Shown one piece after another: positions 7,446-17,008 of a DNA stretch of 64,000 bases. The notes under the pieces are model-generated. The model searched no databases and had not been told where the DNA came from. It saw only the letters and a list, made by a program, of their open reading frames with translations. The stretch comes from Leptospira biflexa serovar Patoc strain 'Patoc 1 (Paris)' (GTDB taxonomy: Bacteria > Spirochaetota > Leptospiria > Leptospirales > Leptospiraceae): contig NC_010602.1 in assembly GCF_000017685.1 (NCBI RefSeq), positions 2,435,501 to 2,499,500 of the forward strand, read 5' to 3'. Position numbers and translations under genes: made by a program. The stretch's first letter is position 1; each line of letters begins with the position of its first letter.

Positions 7446-10188
7446 CTTCTGGAAATTTCATCGATTTGAGTTCATGCGAGAATGGCAATTCTTGTAGTTT
7501 TTGAACCACATTTAAATACAAATCTTTCGCCGAGACAATTAACATTAAATTTGGTGAGGTTTCAATCAACCGATCTTTACTTTCCAAATAAGATTGGATC
7601 GAATCAATAAAGTGTTTTTTGCTTCGTTCCCATTCAGGTGATGGATGAAATTCTGGCCAGTGGATTCGTAGTACAAAAACAGAACGTTTGCCACCAAAAG
7701 TAGCTTGCATGAAAGAACGAATCATCCAGGACAAACTATCTTTCAAAAACTCAGGTTTCCTTTCTTCCTTTTCCACGAGCACGTGTAATGCAGGAATTAC
7801 TTGTTTCAATTTCTCTTGGATCATTCGTTTGTGCGAATCCAAAAATTTGTTTCTTTCTTCTTTATTTAAAAGTACAAGAAAAATTCCAGGAAAACCAAGG
7901 GTTTCCATTTGAAATGCAATGATAGATTCCGTTTGTAACAAAATTTCCCAAGAAAACTTCTTGGAAATGAAACGATCTAGACGGACATTTTCATCCATTT
8001 CCAAAGTAGCAAATCCAGTTTCATCAAATTTGAGATAAGGATCATGGTGTAAAAAAATCAGATTCGAACGAGTGTTATAGTCAAGGCCAGAAGAGATTTG
8101 ATTATGAAACGAACCAAGTGAATCATTCAAAAACAAATAAGAAAATCGAGGTGAACCTAATCTGGAAATGAAATTTTTTGTATAACCAACGATTCCATCA
8201 TAAGAGATTTCATTCTCTCGGTAGATTTTATCAAGTAAACTGTATTCGAATCGTTTTTCTTCTGGAATGGCAGCGAAGGTATTTTCAGGAATTAAAAATT
8301 GTTTTGTTGGAAGTGTTTCTTCACGTTTTGTCACATTGGAAACAAGTCTTTCTAACTCTGGATTAAAAATCGTTTCTCGTTTTTTTTGGACTGCATCCAA
8401 AACGGCAACACGTTTCCAAGCAGCAGGTGGTAAAATTTTAAAACTCGTTTTTTTCACAGGAATTTGATTCTTTATAATGGGTTCTGTTTTAGTTTCAATT
8501 CCTTCTTTTGTATTTTCACTTTTTTTTATCAATACTTCCGATTCGTGAAACTCCGCATGATCCAAAAGGGATTCCCCTAACATGGATGTTGTTACCCACT
8601 TTCGTTTTAGATTTGCCCATAAAACAAGTAGAACCCATGGACCAATAAACACAAAACCAAAACTTAACAAGTATGGTGGAAAGGCAGAGTAACGATATAC
8701 AGATAATCCTGACACAATTCCTGGTTTTCCTTTCTCTTTATCCAAATAGTAAGAATGGAACTTATGATGTAAAAACCCAACTGATTCTTTTTTAGAATCG
8801 GTATGCCTCAATTTAGAAAGATGGGTTCCGTTCCAATGTCGCGGGTTAAATAATACTTGTTCCTTACTTTGATTGTCTGACAATTTTACATCCACAAATG
8901 GAAAATAAAACTCATCCTTGTCTTTTTCTTTTTTAGCATATAATAAATTAGGATTGAGGACCGTTAACAACACTGTTCCCAAAGTATGATTCTGATTTTG
9001 GATTGGGATAAGATAGACTAAATCCATTTCAGATTCGATTAAAATGGATTTCGGATTTTCTTTCATTTTTTTTAGAATTTGGAAAATTTCGGTTCCAAAA
9101 CGATTTTGGATGTTTCGATCAGTTTCTCCCATTTTCCATTCATACAATTCAGAAAGAATGGCTTCATTGATTCCAAATCCATTCGCATCACTTTGATAAT
9201 TAGATTTTATATTTTTTTCTAGGCCGATTAACGTTTTATCAATTTGTTCTAAACGATGTTTTGTCCAAGGTTTATAATATCGATAGTCAGGGAATAACTC
9301 CCAACTTTTTTGATAAAAAACAAGGAGGATCAAGTAAACGATGATTGGGATGACAATCCGTTTTTTGAAATGAAAACCATCTGAATGTACAACCATCCAA
9401 ACAAAACGAATGTAAAATAATCCAGTAAAGGTTAATAAAAACAAAATAAAACAACCAAACCGAATTTCTTCAATTTCAGTATCAGTTTGTTTGAGTAAAT
9501 AAATAGAAAATTGATCTTTTTTTTCTAAGAGTAATTTTGAAAATTCACCATCCAATTGCCAAGTGATCTCCTCTCCTTCCTTACCTTGGAAAAGTCCCAA
9601 TAATTCTTTACTTTCGCGATCCCCGGATAGAATGGATTCATCATTAGTATAGATAATTTTTTGAGCATTAGGTTGGAAGACCCAAAATAAATATCCGTAT
9701 TCTAAATTTGGATTTTGAATGAAACTTGGTGCATAAGTAAATTTCGGAAATACCAAAAAGAATTTACCTGTGATATCACGATACACATAATTCCCGTTAG
9801 ATAATACCTTTATCCTGCCTTCCAATAATCCAGATGGATCTTGTCTCAGTTCTTCTTGAAAAATTTCTGGGGTTTCATTTGTACTATGAATGAGCCTTAA
9901 GGAATCATCATAGAGTCTGACATATTCTAATTGTAAGGCCTTCTGGATTTGAGTGGTAACATTTTTTGCCCGGTATGGTAATTCGGAAGCTCGGAAATAG
10001 TACTCAATTGTATTTAAATACTCTTTTGTTCTGTTTTCATCATACCTTTCTAAGGCTGTGATCAAATTGGTTTTTTTTTGGATCGGCTGAATCCAGACAA
10101 AGTAACCATACAAAATCAATGTCACCAGTAAGGAAACGGAAAGGAGACCAAAAAGAATAGACAGGTTTCCGAAATTTCGTTTCATCAT
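7417..10188 (-). CDS. Large membrane protein of unknown function, sensor-like layout
   Basis: About 923 residues. I do not recognise a family. A first membrane helix (LSILFGLLSVSLLVTLILYGYFVW) is followed by an extracytoplasmic stretch of about 200 residues, two adjacent helices near residues 240-300 (ILFLLTFTGLFYIRF; IVIPIIVYLILLVFY), a second outside segment of about 200 residues and a helix near 515 (FGFVFIGPWVLLVLW). The last about 380 residues are cytoplasmic and include a region that could be a GAF-like domain and a final alpha/beta region of about 110 residues. This is a sensor-type architecture without a recognisable kinase or cyclase motif. I chose the ATG at 10188; a TTG at 10215 lies upstream in frame. 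It overlaps the downstream TPR gene. Confidence 0.7.
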   Translation of the reverse strand: MMKRNFGNLSILFGLLSVSLLVTLILYGYFVWIQPIQKKTNLITALERYDENRTKEYLNTIEYYFRASELPYRAKNVTTQIQKALQLEYVRLYDDSLRLIHSTNETPEIFQEELRQDPSGLLEGRIKVLSNGNYVYRDITGKFFLVFPKFTYAPSFIQNPNLEYGYLFWVFQPNAQKIIYTNDESILSGDRESKELLGLFQGKEGEEITWQLDGEFSKLLLEKKDQFSIYLLKQTDTEIEEIRFGCFILFLLTFTGLFYIRFVWMVVHSDGFHFKKRIVIPIIVYLILLVFYQKSWELFPDYRYYKPWTKHRLEQIDKTLIGLEKNIKSNYQSDANGFGINEAILSELYEWKMGETDRNIQNRFGTEIFQILKKMKENPKSILIESEMDLVYLIPIQNQNHTLGTVLLTVLNPNLLYAKKEKDKDEFYFPFVDVKLSDNQSKEQVLFNPRHWNGTHLSKLRHTDSKKESVGFLHHKFHSYYLDKEKGKPGIVSGLSVYRYSAFPPYLLSFGFVFIGPWVLLVLWANLKRKWVTTSMLGESLLDHAEFHESEVLIKKSENTKEGIETKTEPIIKNQIPVKKTSFKILPPAAWKRVAVLDAVQKKRETIFNPELERLVSNVTKREETLPTKQFLIPENTFAAIPEEKRFEYSLLDKIYRENEISYDGIVGYTKNFISRLGSPRFSYLFLNDSLGSFHNQISSGLDYNTRSNLIFLHHDPYLKFDETGFATLEMDENVRLDRFISKKFSWEILLQTESIIAFQMETLGFPGIFLVLLNKEERNKFLDSHKRMIQEKLKQVIPALHVLVEKEERKPEFLKDSLSWMIRSFMQATFGGKRSVFVLRIHWPEFHPSPEWERSKKHFIDSIQSYLESKDRLIETSPNLMLIVSAKDLYLNVVQKLQELPFSHELKSMKFPEDGQNYYLYF

Positions 10189-10239
10189 TCTTATTATCGG
10201 GTTGTCACTAGGCAAAAACCAATCGGTCTAAGGAAAGGA

Positions 10240-11214
10240 ATGATTTTTTATGTATTTTTGGATGGTGTTGGGATCACCGATTATGACCCAAAAACCAATC
10301 CCTTTAGCCGTTTTGCCAAAGGATTTTTAGCACCTGTAGGTGGTGTTTCCAAATCCGATATCGATCTACCCATAAATCCAAGAGAAATCCATTACCTAAA
10401 AACAGATGCTCACATGGGTGTGCCAGGCCTTCCCCAATCCGCAACAGGCCAAACAGCACTCTGGACGGGTGTTCCTGGTCCAAAAGTCCTTGGCCGCCAC
10501 GTCAGTGGATTTCCGACAATCACCTTACGAAAAATCATCGCAAAATACTCACTCATCAAAGTTTTAAGTGAACACGGAATCCTCTGTGATTTTTTAAACT
10601 GTTTTTCTCCACCTTACCTGAAACATGTGGAAGAAAAACCAAAGCTGGTATCTGCGTCCACACTTGTGCAATTGGCAAGTGGCAGGCCCTTAAAAAATTT
10701 TGAAGACCTTCGTGAGGAACGTGGCCTTTATATGGACCTCACACACGAAATCATGGGCACTCTTGGAATTGATATGTTAAAAGAGGGAGACCCACTCCTA
10801 GAACGAAGAGATCCGTATCTTTTAGGAACCAAATGTTTTGATCGATTTTCTCATTACCAACTTAGTTTGTATGAATATTTTATAACGGATAAAGTGGGAC
10901 ACGCAATGGATTGGGAAAAAGCAGAGAAAGTGATTCAAAACTTAGAATCATTTTTTAAAGGACTTTTGACAACCATTGACCCAACAAAGGATTTACTCAT
11001 TGTCTCAAGTGATCATGGCAATATGGAAGACCTTAGTCAAAAGAATCACACGGAAAACCCGGCGGCCACCATCCTGTATGGAAAGGATGCTGACCGCTTC
11101 GCAGAAAATATACATTCGTTAGCTGATATTGTACCGGAAATTTATAAAACTTTCGGATTAGAGGAAGCTCTTTACAATACCCACACGAATGAGTTTCTAA
11201 TGGAAACCAACTAA
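10240..11214 (+). CDS. Alkaline-phosphatase-superfamily metalloenzyme (phosphoglycerate-mutase-like)
   Basis: A 324-residue protein of the alkaline phosphatase/iPGM/phosphopentomutase superfamily. Metal-site motifs are present: FLDGVG at the N-terminus, SATGQTALWTG around the probable nucleophile, DKVGHAMD, and VSSDHGNMED followed by NHTENPA. It is shorter than cofactor-independent phosphoglycerate mutase (about 510), lacking that enzyme's inserted domain, so the substrate is uncertain. AAGGAAAGGA precedes the ATG with good spacing. It is divergent from the large membrane protein gene and convergent, with overlapping stops, with the next TPR gene. Confidence 0.75.
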   Translation: MIFYVFLDGVGITDYDPKTNPFSRFAKGFLAPVGGVSKSDIDLPINPREIHYLKTDAHMGVPGLPQSATGQTALWTGVPGPKVLGRHVSGFPTITLRKIIAKYSLIKVLSEHGILCDFLNCFSPPYLKHVEEKPKLVSASTLVQLASGRPLKNFEDLREERGLYMDLTHEIMGTLGIDMLKEGDPLLERRDPYLLGTKCFDRFSHYQLSLYEYFITDKVGHAMDWEKAEKVIQNLESFFKGLLTTIDPTKDLLIVSSDHGNMEDLSQKNHTENPAATILYGKDADRFAENIHSLADIVPEIYKTFGLEEALYNTHTNEFLMETN

Positions 11215-12380
11215 AATTCTAAATCATTCCCCGATTCTGGTTTCTGTGAAAACGAATTGGGTTTGTTAGAATTAGAATCTGACGATACATCCGAATCATC
11301 TAAATCATTGTGGTCAGTGAACTGATCTAGTGATTCTTTTTTCCATGCAATCGCCTTGTCGGTAATCTGGTTTTTAGGGTATTTGTCTACAATCGTCTGA
11401 AAGATACCTGCTGCTTTTTCAAATTTCCCTTGTCTGAAATAAATTGTTCCCTTTTTGTAAAGAGATGCTTGGTCGAGGGAATAATCACTGTTATTCAAAA
11501 CTTTATTGATATAAGTAAGAGATTCGGTTTGTTTCCCTAAAGCATCGTAAGAGAGAGCTATGTAATATAATGCTTCTTCCTCTTTTTTGGGACTTGGATT
11601 CACTGATAACGACTTTTGAAATAGTTCAATCGACTTAAAATATTGTTTTTTGGTAAAACTCTCTTTTGCATCTTTGAAAACTGAATCTTTATACTCACCG
11701 ACTACTTTTTCATCAGCACCCGCAAGTCCATCTTGTGTTTCAATGTATTCATCAAAAACATCAAATGAAGCCCAATCTTTTCCTAACTTACGTAATGTCC
11801 TTCCCCAACCAATTCGAGATTCTGTATGGTTTGGATCTTCTTGTAAGGCCAATACATAATTCTTACGGGCAGTTTCATACTGAGCGATTTTATAATAATG
11901 ATCACCTAAAGCCATAAATGACTTTGATCTAAGTTTATTATCGGAACTGGATTGTAATACAGACTCTAAGTGCGCTTTCCCTTCGGATTCATTTCCAATT
12001 TTTAAGAGTAAATTTCCAAGAGAATAACTGAGTTTATCTTTTTCTTCCGGTTTCCAATTTGAGTTTTTTTTAAGATCTTTGTATATATCAAGTGCAGGGT
12101 AAAAATCTGAATTTTTTTCAAGTGCTCTTGCTTGGTTGTATTTGATTTGAAACTCGAATTTTTCCAAACCACGTTTTCCCGCTAACTCAGAAAAAATAGC
12201 AATCGCCTTTTCTTTGCTATGTGAGTTGGTTTGTTTTAAATACTCTTCTCCTTCTGCAATTCTTTCCAAAACCAATTGAGATTGGTCTTCTTTCGCAGAA
12301 ATATTGGTTTGGTAATAGGCAGTGGATAGGCCAGCTACAATGAATAACAAACCTGCTAAGGAAACGATCACTCGACTCAT
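11211..12380 (-). CDS. Membrane-anchored TPR protein
   Basis: A 389-residue protein with an N-terminal hydrophobic anchor or uncleaved signal (VIVSLAGLLFIVAGLSTAYY) followed by tetratricopeptide repeats through about residue 350. Repeat helices are clear in RSKSFMALGDHYYKIAQYE, EALYYIALSYDALGKQTES and YKKGTIYFRQGKFEKAAG. The C-terminal tail is rich in Asp, Ser and Asn and looks disordered. The start codon overlaps the stop of the upstream Fn3-like gene (ATGA), so the pair is translated together. A scaffold role in the envelope is likely, but partners are unknown. Confidence 0.75.
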   Translation of the reverse strand: MSRVIVSLAGLLFIVAGLSTAYYQTNISAKEDQSQLVLERIAEGEEYLKQTNSHSKEKAIAIFSELAGKRGLEKFEFQIKYNQARALEKNSDFYPALDIYKDLKKNSNWKPEEKDKLSYSLGNLLLKIGNESEGKAHLESVLQSSSDNKLRSKSFMALGDHYYKIAQYETARKNYVLALQEDPNHTESRIGWGRTLRKLGKDWASFDVFDEYIETQDGLAGADEKVVGEYKDSVFKDAKESFTKKQYFKSIELFQKSLSVNPSPKKEEEALYYIALSYDALGKQTESLTYINKVLNNSDYSLDQASLYKKGTIYFRQGKFEKAAGIFQTIVDKYPKNQITDKAIAWKKESLDQFTDHNDLDDSDVSSDSNSNKPNSFSQKPESGNDLEF

Positions 12381-14062
12381 AAATTACCTCTACCCGCTTG
12401 ACTCAGGGTTTGATTCGTCCAAAATTCAACTCTTGACGGAGAATAGGATTTGGTTTCCTTTTTCAAAAAACACTTTAAAGCCTTTTTGGTATCACCAGTT
12501 TTTAAAGCACTCACACCCAGGAAAAACATCGCTTTCCCTCTTAAGTAAGAATTTGTTTCATACTTTAAATATTCTTCTAATCGATATACTGCGGTTTCAA
12601 ATTTCTTTTGGATGACAGTTTCTTTAATGATACGATTGAGTTCTGTCTGACCTAAATCATAAGTAACAGTTGCAGAAGTTTCTTGTTTGAAATCATTTAC
12701 AGGTTCTAAGTTTTCCTTAGGAGGAGCGATTTCTGTAGGAGTGACAACATGTTCATTTTTATAAATTTCTGGTTTTTCTGGATCTTTTTTCGGTTTTGAT
12801 TCCGCTACAATGTTTTCTTCTTCTTTAGGAAGGTTGTCCTTCGTAAAATCATACTTAAAGTAAGATACATTTTCTTTTAAATTATAATCTTCAGGAACAG
12901 AACTTGATTTGGCAGTCACTCCAAAATACAAATCATCAATCTCTTTTAATTCTTTGATAAAAAAATTAGTTTTAGGATGGACAACGGTTGCTACTTTCAC
13001 CACCGTACCTTGGTTAAAGGAAGAAGCGCCTTGGTTCAAGGGTTTGACGGAAGCGTAAAGAGTATAGATAGTACTTTCATCTGCTGCTTCAGGACTGAGC
13101 CAACTAATCACGGCTCCCTTACCGACTCGTTCGTAACCAAGCCCTCGAACATGCAAGGCACCTGATAAATTTGGAGTTGGTTCATTGGAGGCAACTTCTG
13201 GGTTATCTTTTTTAGGACTCTCTTCGACAATCACCTCGGCATTTGTTTTATCCGTTTGTTTGACATAAAAAACTCGCAGAGTTGATTTTTTATCCTCTAA
13301 AGGAAGAGATTCCTCTCCTCCTAATTGTTTCACAGAAACTCCATAATAGAGAGTTTGCGATTTACTTAAGTCTTGGTCTAAAAAAGAATTTGTTGGGTGA
13401 GTGAGTTCCGAAAGTTTTTCAGCTTTTTGCATCAATGGAAGACTTGTGAGTGGAGAATTCGAACGGTAAATTGTATAAATTGTCCTTCCCGCAATGGCTC
13501 CCGCCGGTGGAGTCCAATTCAGTCGAATGAATCTTTTTTCAATATTCGCAGTGATGCCAGAAACTCCACCAACCATTGATTGGATATTCGTATCTTGTGG
13601 AAAGGCTGGAAAATCTGGATTTTGTCCCACAACAGGTGTTCCATTTTCTTCTGCAATGGTTACAGGAATGATGGTAAAGTTTTGATTGGCAAAGAGTTTG
13701 ACTTCCCGTTTTCGAACATCCGACACCATCACAACTGCGTAATAATAGGTTCCTGGCTTTAAATTATAATCAAAGTAAACACGTGTGGCATTGGGACCGG
13801 AAGCTTTATAACGGCCAAGTGAATCTGCAATGTAAAGTTTATCCGGGCTATCGATCAAAACATTTGATCTGGCAACGATGATTTCTCCCTCTTGTTTGGG
13901 TGAATCCCAATCAATGCGGATCGATTTTTTATCCGGCAATAAACTGGCATGGATTGCTTTGGCAATCGATGGATAACGACTTTCCTCAAATCCGGAGTCT
14001 GCCCATACCGGGAAGTAAGAAAGTAGCAGTACAACCGTGAAGAGGTGAATCGAGAACTTCAT
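12377..14062 (-). CDS. Secreted Fn3-like repeat protein
   Basis: A 561-residue exported protein with a clean signal peptide (FSIHLFTVVLLLSYFPVWA). Three Fn3-like beta-sandwich units are visible, each with a WDSP/WTPP/WLSP tryptophan-proline motif, a YTIYRS/YTLYAS strand and a YYYAVV/LYYGVS/LYFGVT strand (about residues 40-130, 165-250 and 300-390). A charged linker follows, and the last about 90 residues look like two TPR-type helices (AVYRLEEYLKYETNSYLRG). It is the first gene of a pair with the TPR gene. Divergent from the methyltransferase gene. Role unknown, probably an envelope complex. Confidence 0.7.
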   Translation of the reverse strand: MKFSIHLFTVVLLLSYFPVWADSGFEESRYPSIAKAIHASLLPDKKSIRIDWDSPKQEGEIIVARSNVLIDSPDKLYIADSLGRYKASGPNATRVYFDYNLKPGTYYYAVVMVSDVRKREVKLFANQNFTIIPVTIAEENGTPVVGQNPDFPAFPQDTNIQSMVGGVSGITANIEKRFIRLNWTPPAGAIAGRTIYTIYRSNSPLTSLPLMQKAEKLSELTHPTNSFLDQDLSKSQTLYYGVSVKQLGGEESLPLEDKKSTLRVFYVKQTDKTNAEVIVEESPKKDNPEVASNEPTPNLSGALHVRGLGYERVGKGAVISWLSPEAADESTIYTLYASVKPLNQGASSFNQGTVVKVATVVHPKTNFFIKELKEIDDLYFGVTAKSSSVPEDYNLKENVSYFKYDFTKDNLPKEEENIVAESKPKKDPEKPEIYKNEHVVTPTEIAPPKENLEPVNDFKQETSATVTYDLGQTELNRIIKETVIQKKFETAVYRLEEYLKYETNSYLRGKAMFFLGVSALKTGDTKKALKCFLKKETKSYSPSRVEFWTNQTLSQAGRGNL

Positions 14063-14142
14063 ACTTAGATTTTCGGTGGTTCTCTCCCTCGAATTGAATT
14101 TTTCGTTTGTACTTTCCTCTCTTTTCTGGAAGAATTGTCATT

Positions 14143-14802
14143 ATGTCCGAAACGGAATACTACCGTTCCCAAACTTACCAGGAATATCTGTTATCAAGCC
14201 ACAGAAGAGAGGTTTGTCCTCCGGAGGATGTGTATGCATTTTTCAATTGGAAAGGACTTACCAATTTAGTTGATTTTGGGAGTGGACTTGGATTTTATTT
14301 CCAGGACTTTCGCAAATGGTTTCCTCATGTTTGGATTTGGGCTGCGGAATGCCAACAAGAGATCATTGATCGAATCCTCCGTCGCAAACTCATGGAAGGG
14401 ATTGAACAACTCACACCATTTTACATGGACCAATCCGACCACCCGCTCCTACCCGAATGGGTACCCGTGCCAGAAATCATTTTTGCTTCTTTATCTTTGT
14501 CTACTTTTCCAAACCCAGGACTTGCGATGGACGGACTCATTCGTTCGATGAAGGCGGGCGGACGGTTATTTATCATCGATTGGTCAAAAACCGAATCAGG
14601 TTTTGGTCCCAAAATCAATGAAAAAATATCCATGGATAAAATGAAATTCTTAGCCGAAGAATACAAACTCGAAGTGACAAAATCAGGGAGGATCTCCGAA
14701 CATTTTTACGCACTGGAAGTTCGAGCCAGTTCCAATTTTATTTATGGTTATTATGACCTCAAAGAAGAGGAAGATGAAGATACGGCTGTGTTTAAAATGT
14801 AA
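14143..14802 (+). CDS. SAM-dependent methyltransferase-like protein
   Basis: A 219-residue Rossmann-fold protein. LVDFGSGLGFYF is the glycine-rich SAM-binding motif I, WAAECQQE fits motif II, and MKAGGRLFIIDW fits the strand after motif III of class I methyltransferases. The C-terminus is acidic (KEEEDEDT). The substrate cannot be inferred. I chose the ATG at 14143, preceded by GGAAGA nine bases upstream, over an earlier TTG at 14107. It is followed after 42 bases by the helicase gene on the same strand. Confidence 0.75.
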   Translation: MSETEYYRSQTYQEYLLSSHRREVCPPEDVYAFFNWKGLTNLVDFGSGLGFYFQDFRKWFPHVWIWAAECQQEIIDRILRRKLMEGIEQLTPFYMDQSDHPLLPEWVPVPEIIFASLSLSTFPNPGLAMDGLIRSMKAGGRLFIIDWSKTESGFGPKINEKISMDKMKFLAEEYKLEVTKSGRISEHFYALEVRASSNFIYGYYDLKEEEDEDTAVFKM

Positions 14803-14844
14803 TTTTTAAAGAACCAAAGATACAATCCTCCACCTTACCAATGT

Positions 14845-16128
14845 ATGTGGAGTGAAGAACAATCGAAAATCATTCATAGCACAGAGCCTGTCATCCAAGT
14901 CATTGCTGGTGCTGGCTCTGGAAAAACTGCGACTATGATTGGTCTTTTGGAAAGAAGAGAAAAAAACGAAACCATCCTTCCCGAAGAGACTCTTGTTGTC
15001 ACATTTACGAAAAAAGCCACACATGAATTTAAGGAAAGATGTCAAAAAAAAAGTCTTTCCAATTCCTATCACATTTCCACCTTTCATTCGTTTTGTTACG
15101 ATTCCTTAAAACAATTTGACCGAAATAAAAACTGGAAAAATTACAAACTACTCGGAGAATCAAAAAAATGGGAAATCACAAAATATTTGTTATCTCCTTA
15201 CAGAGATTTGATCGGCGGGATTCCCTTTTCCATTTTATTAAAAAAAGATGGCGCCTATTTCAAATCCATTTCGGAAGAGATTTATGTTTCTTTTCGATCA
15301 AGTTTTCATCATTGGAAGGAAAAAAATCATTATTTTGAATTCGATGATTTAATCCAAAATTTTTTAGAGTTTTTACATTCGAATCATTCATCTCTTATCA
15401 AAAAAAAATGGAAGTCTCTCATCATTGACGAATTCCAAGATACTGATGAAATCCAATTGGAAATCATCAAACAAATGGAATTTGATCGAATCACAGTTGT
15501 AGGAGATGATTGGCAAGCTATCTATGGGTTCAGAGGGGCCACACCCAAACCTTTTTTAGAATTCCCAATCCATTTTCCAAATGCTGTTCAATTTAAACTT
15601 TCAACTAACTACCGCTCCACTCATAAAATCATTCAAAAAAGTTTATTACCAATCCATCAAAACAAAGAAAAAATCCCAAAACAAACGATCTCTCACAGAC
15701 ATGAAAAAGGATTTTTCCATTTAGAACGAAGTTTCAAAAAGGAACCCCAACTAAAATCTTTATGGAAACAATTCCAGTCACTTGATCCCAATTTGGTGAT
15801 ACTCACTCGGAGCAATTTTCGAAAAGCGGAGTGGATCCAAGCGGGAGTTCCTCTCTCACAAGTGATGACCATCCACAGTGCCAAAGGTTTGGAATTCAAA
15901 ACTGTCCTAGTCGACCTAAGCAAAGGCTGGAGTGAAGACCAAAATTTAGTAGATACGGAGGAGGAAAGGAGGATTCTCTATGTGGCCCTATCGAGAGCCA
16001 AAGACAATTTGATCGTTCTCATCAATGCAACTTCGGATCCAAAAAGTCTATGTGACCGATTCAGTGAGGATTTTTCCGTTTGGAATCGATTCAGAAATCG
16101 TACTTTACGGTGGACTAGACTCTGGTGA
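14845..16128 (+). CDS. Compact UvrD/Rep-type superfamily 1 DNA helicase
   Basis: A 427-residue SF1A helicase, about 60% of the usual UvrD length. All core motifs are intact: AGAGSGKT (motif I), VTFTKKATHEFKERC (Ia), DEFQDTD (II), GDDWQAIYGFRGA (III), STNYRS (IV), TIHSAKGLEFKTV (V) and EERRILYVALSRAK (VI). Missing length falls in the 1B/2B accessory subdomains and the C-terminal tail, so a minimal motor is retained. It likely acts in DNA repair or recombination. Two ATGs lie four bases apart; the one at 14845 is in frame. Confidence 0.9.
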   Translation: MWSEEQSKIIHSTEPVIQVIAGAGSGKTATMIGLLERREKNETILPEETLVVTFTKKATHEFKERCQKKSLSNSYHISTFHSFCYDSLKQFDRNKNWKNYKLLGESKKWEITKYLLSPYRDLIGGIPFSILLKKDGAYFKSISEEIYVSFRSSFHHWKEKNHYFEFDDLIQNFLEFLHSNHSSLIKKKWKSLIIDEFQDTDEIQLEIIKQMEFDRITVVGDDWQAIYGFRGATPKPFLEFPIHFPNAVQFKLSTNYRSTHKIIQKSLLPIHQNKEKIPKQTISHRHEKGFFHLERSFKKEPQLKSLWKQFQSLDPNLVILTRSNFRKAEWIQAGVPLSQVMTIHSAKGLEFKTVLVDLSKGWSEDQNLVDTEEERRILYVALSRAKDNLIVLINATSDPKSLCDRFSEDFSVWNRFRNRTLRWTRLW

Positions 16129-16142
16129 AGTGGTTTTACCTT

Positions 16143-16216
<74 letters not shown>

Positions 16217-16327
16217 AGACCATTTTCTGGAATTTTAGATCCCTACTCACAGAAAACTTACAAAATTCTCACCGCCAAACAAAGTTTCGACTTGCCAAAC
16301 CTTTCGAATCTTTTCCAATTCGAAGCG

Positions 16328-17008
16328 ATGAAACCTAAGTTCCTTGCTGAAGAATTTTTACTCGCTTTGTACTTTTTTGTATTTAGCATCCTTTCGGGAA
16401 TCGTGTTCTTTTACTCTCCCCTTGAAGCGGGAGTGAAGATAGTGAGTCTCACCGCCTTCTTCCATGTCAGTTTCGTAGCCATTTGTATATTTTTCCATTG
16501 GCACACACCTTATCGGATTTGGAAATTTTTAGTCCCCTTATCGGTCTTTATGGTATTTCCAGATTGGTTTTTATCAGCCGTATTACAGACATTAGTTTTT
16601 CCTGAGGATGGATTTTTAAAAATTGGCACTGTTGCTGGTTATATGGCGGGGCTTTGGGTCATACCATTATTTATCTGTGTTTACACAGGGATCAAATTAG
16701 AAGAACGATCCGTTTCAATCATTGGCACAGGGATTTGGGTGGGACTCGTCAGTTTAATAATTTTTGGAACTTCCGAAGCCACCATGTGGATTTTAGGTTC
16801 CTGGTATGCGCAAAATGTAAAGATGTGGGGACATGTCGCTTATTATGTGCTTTTACCTGAAATGATTTTAGGAATCACGGCTTACCTTGCATACCAAGGA
16901 TTCTCTTATTCCGCATATGTATTCCAGATTGCGATTGGTTTTCTTGTGATGATCCTTTATATAGGAAACTTATCTTTCTTTTATCTTCTCATTGAAAAAA
17001 TACTTTAG
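16328..17008 (+). CDS. Integral membrane protein of unknown function
   Basis: A 226-residue protein with about seven hydrophobic helices (for example LALYFFVFSILSGIVFFY, IVGLVSLIIFG-type stretches and FQIAIGFLVMILYIGNLSFFYLL). No family is recognised and no charged catalytic motif stands out apart from conserved-looking PDWF and GTSEATMW. I took the ATG at 16328; a TTG at 16292 is in frame. Its end overlaps the start of the following SGNH gene by 17 bases, so it may belong to the same surface-modification operon. Confidence 0.7.
   Translation: MKPKFLAEEFLLALYFFVFSILSGIVFFYSPLEAGVKIVSLTAFFHVSFVAICIFFHWHTPYRIWKFLVPLSVFMVFPDWFLSAVLQTLVFPEDGFLKIGTVAGYMAGLWVIPLFICVYTGIKLEERSVSIIGTGIWVGLVSLIIFGTSEATMWILGSWYAQNVKMWGHVAYYVLLPEMILGITAYLAYQGFSYSAYVFQIAIGFLVMILYIGNLSFFYLLIEKIL

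Noticed and set aside
7417..8700. C-terminal domain of the large membrane protein as a GGDEF cyclase
   Set aside because: The topology is suggestive but no GG(D/E)EF motif or metal-binding Asp pattern is present.
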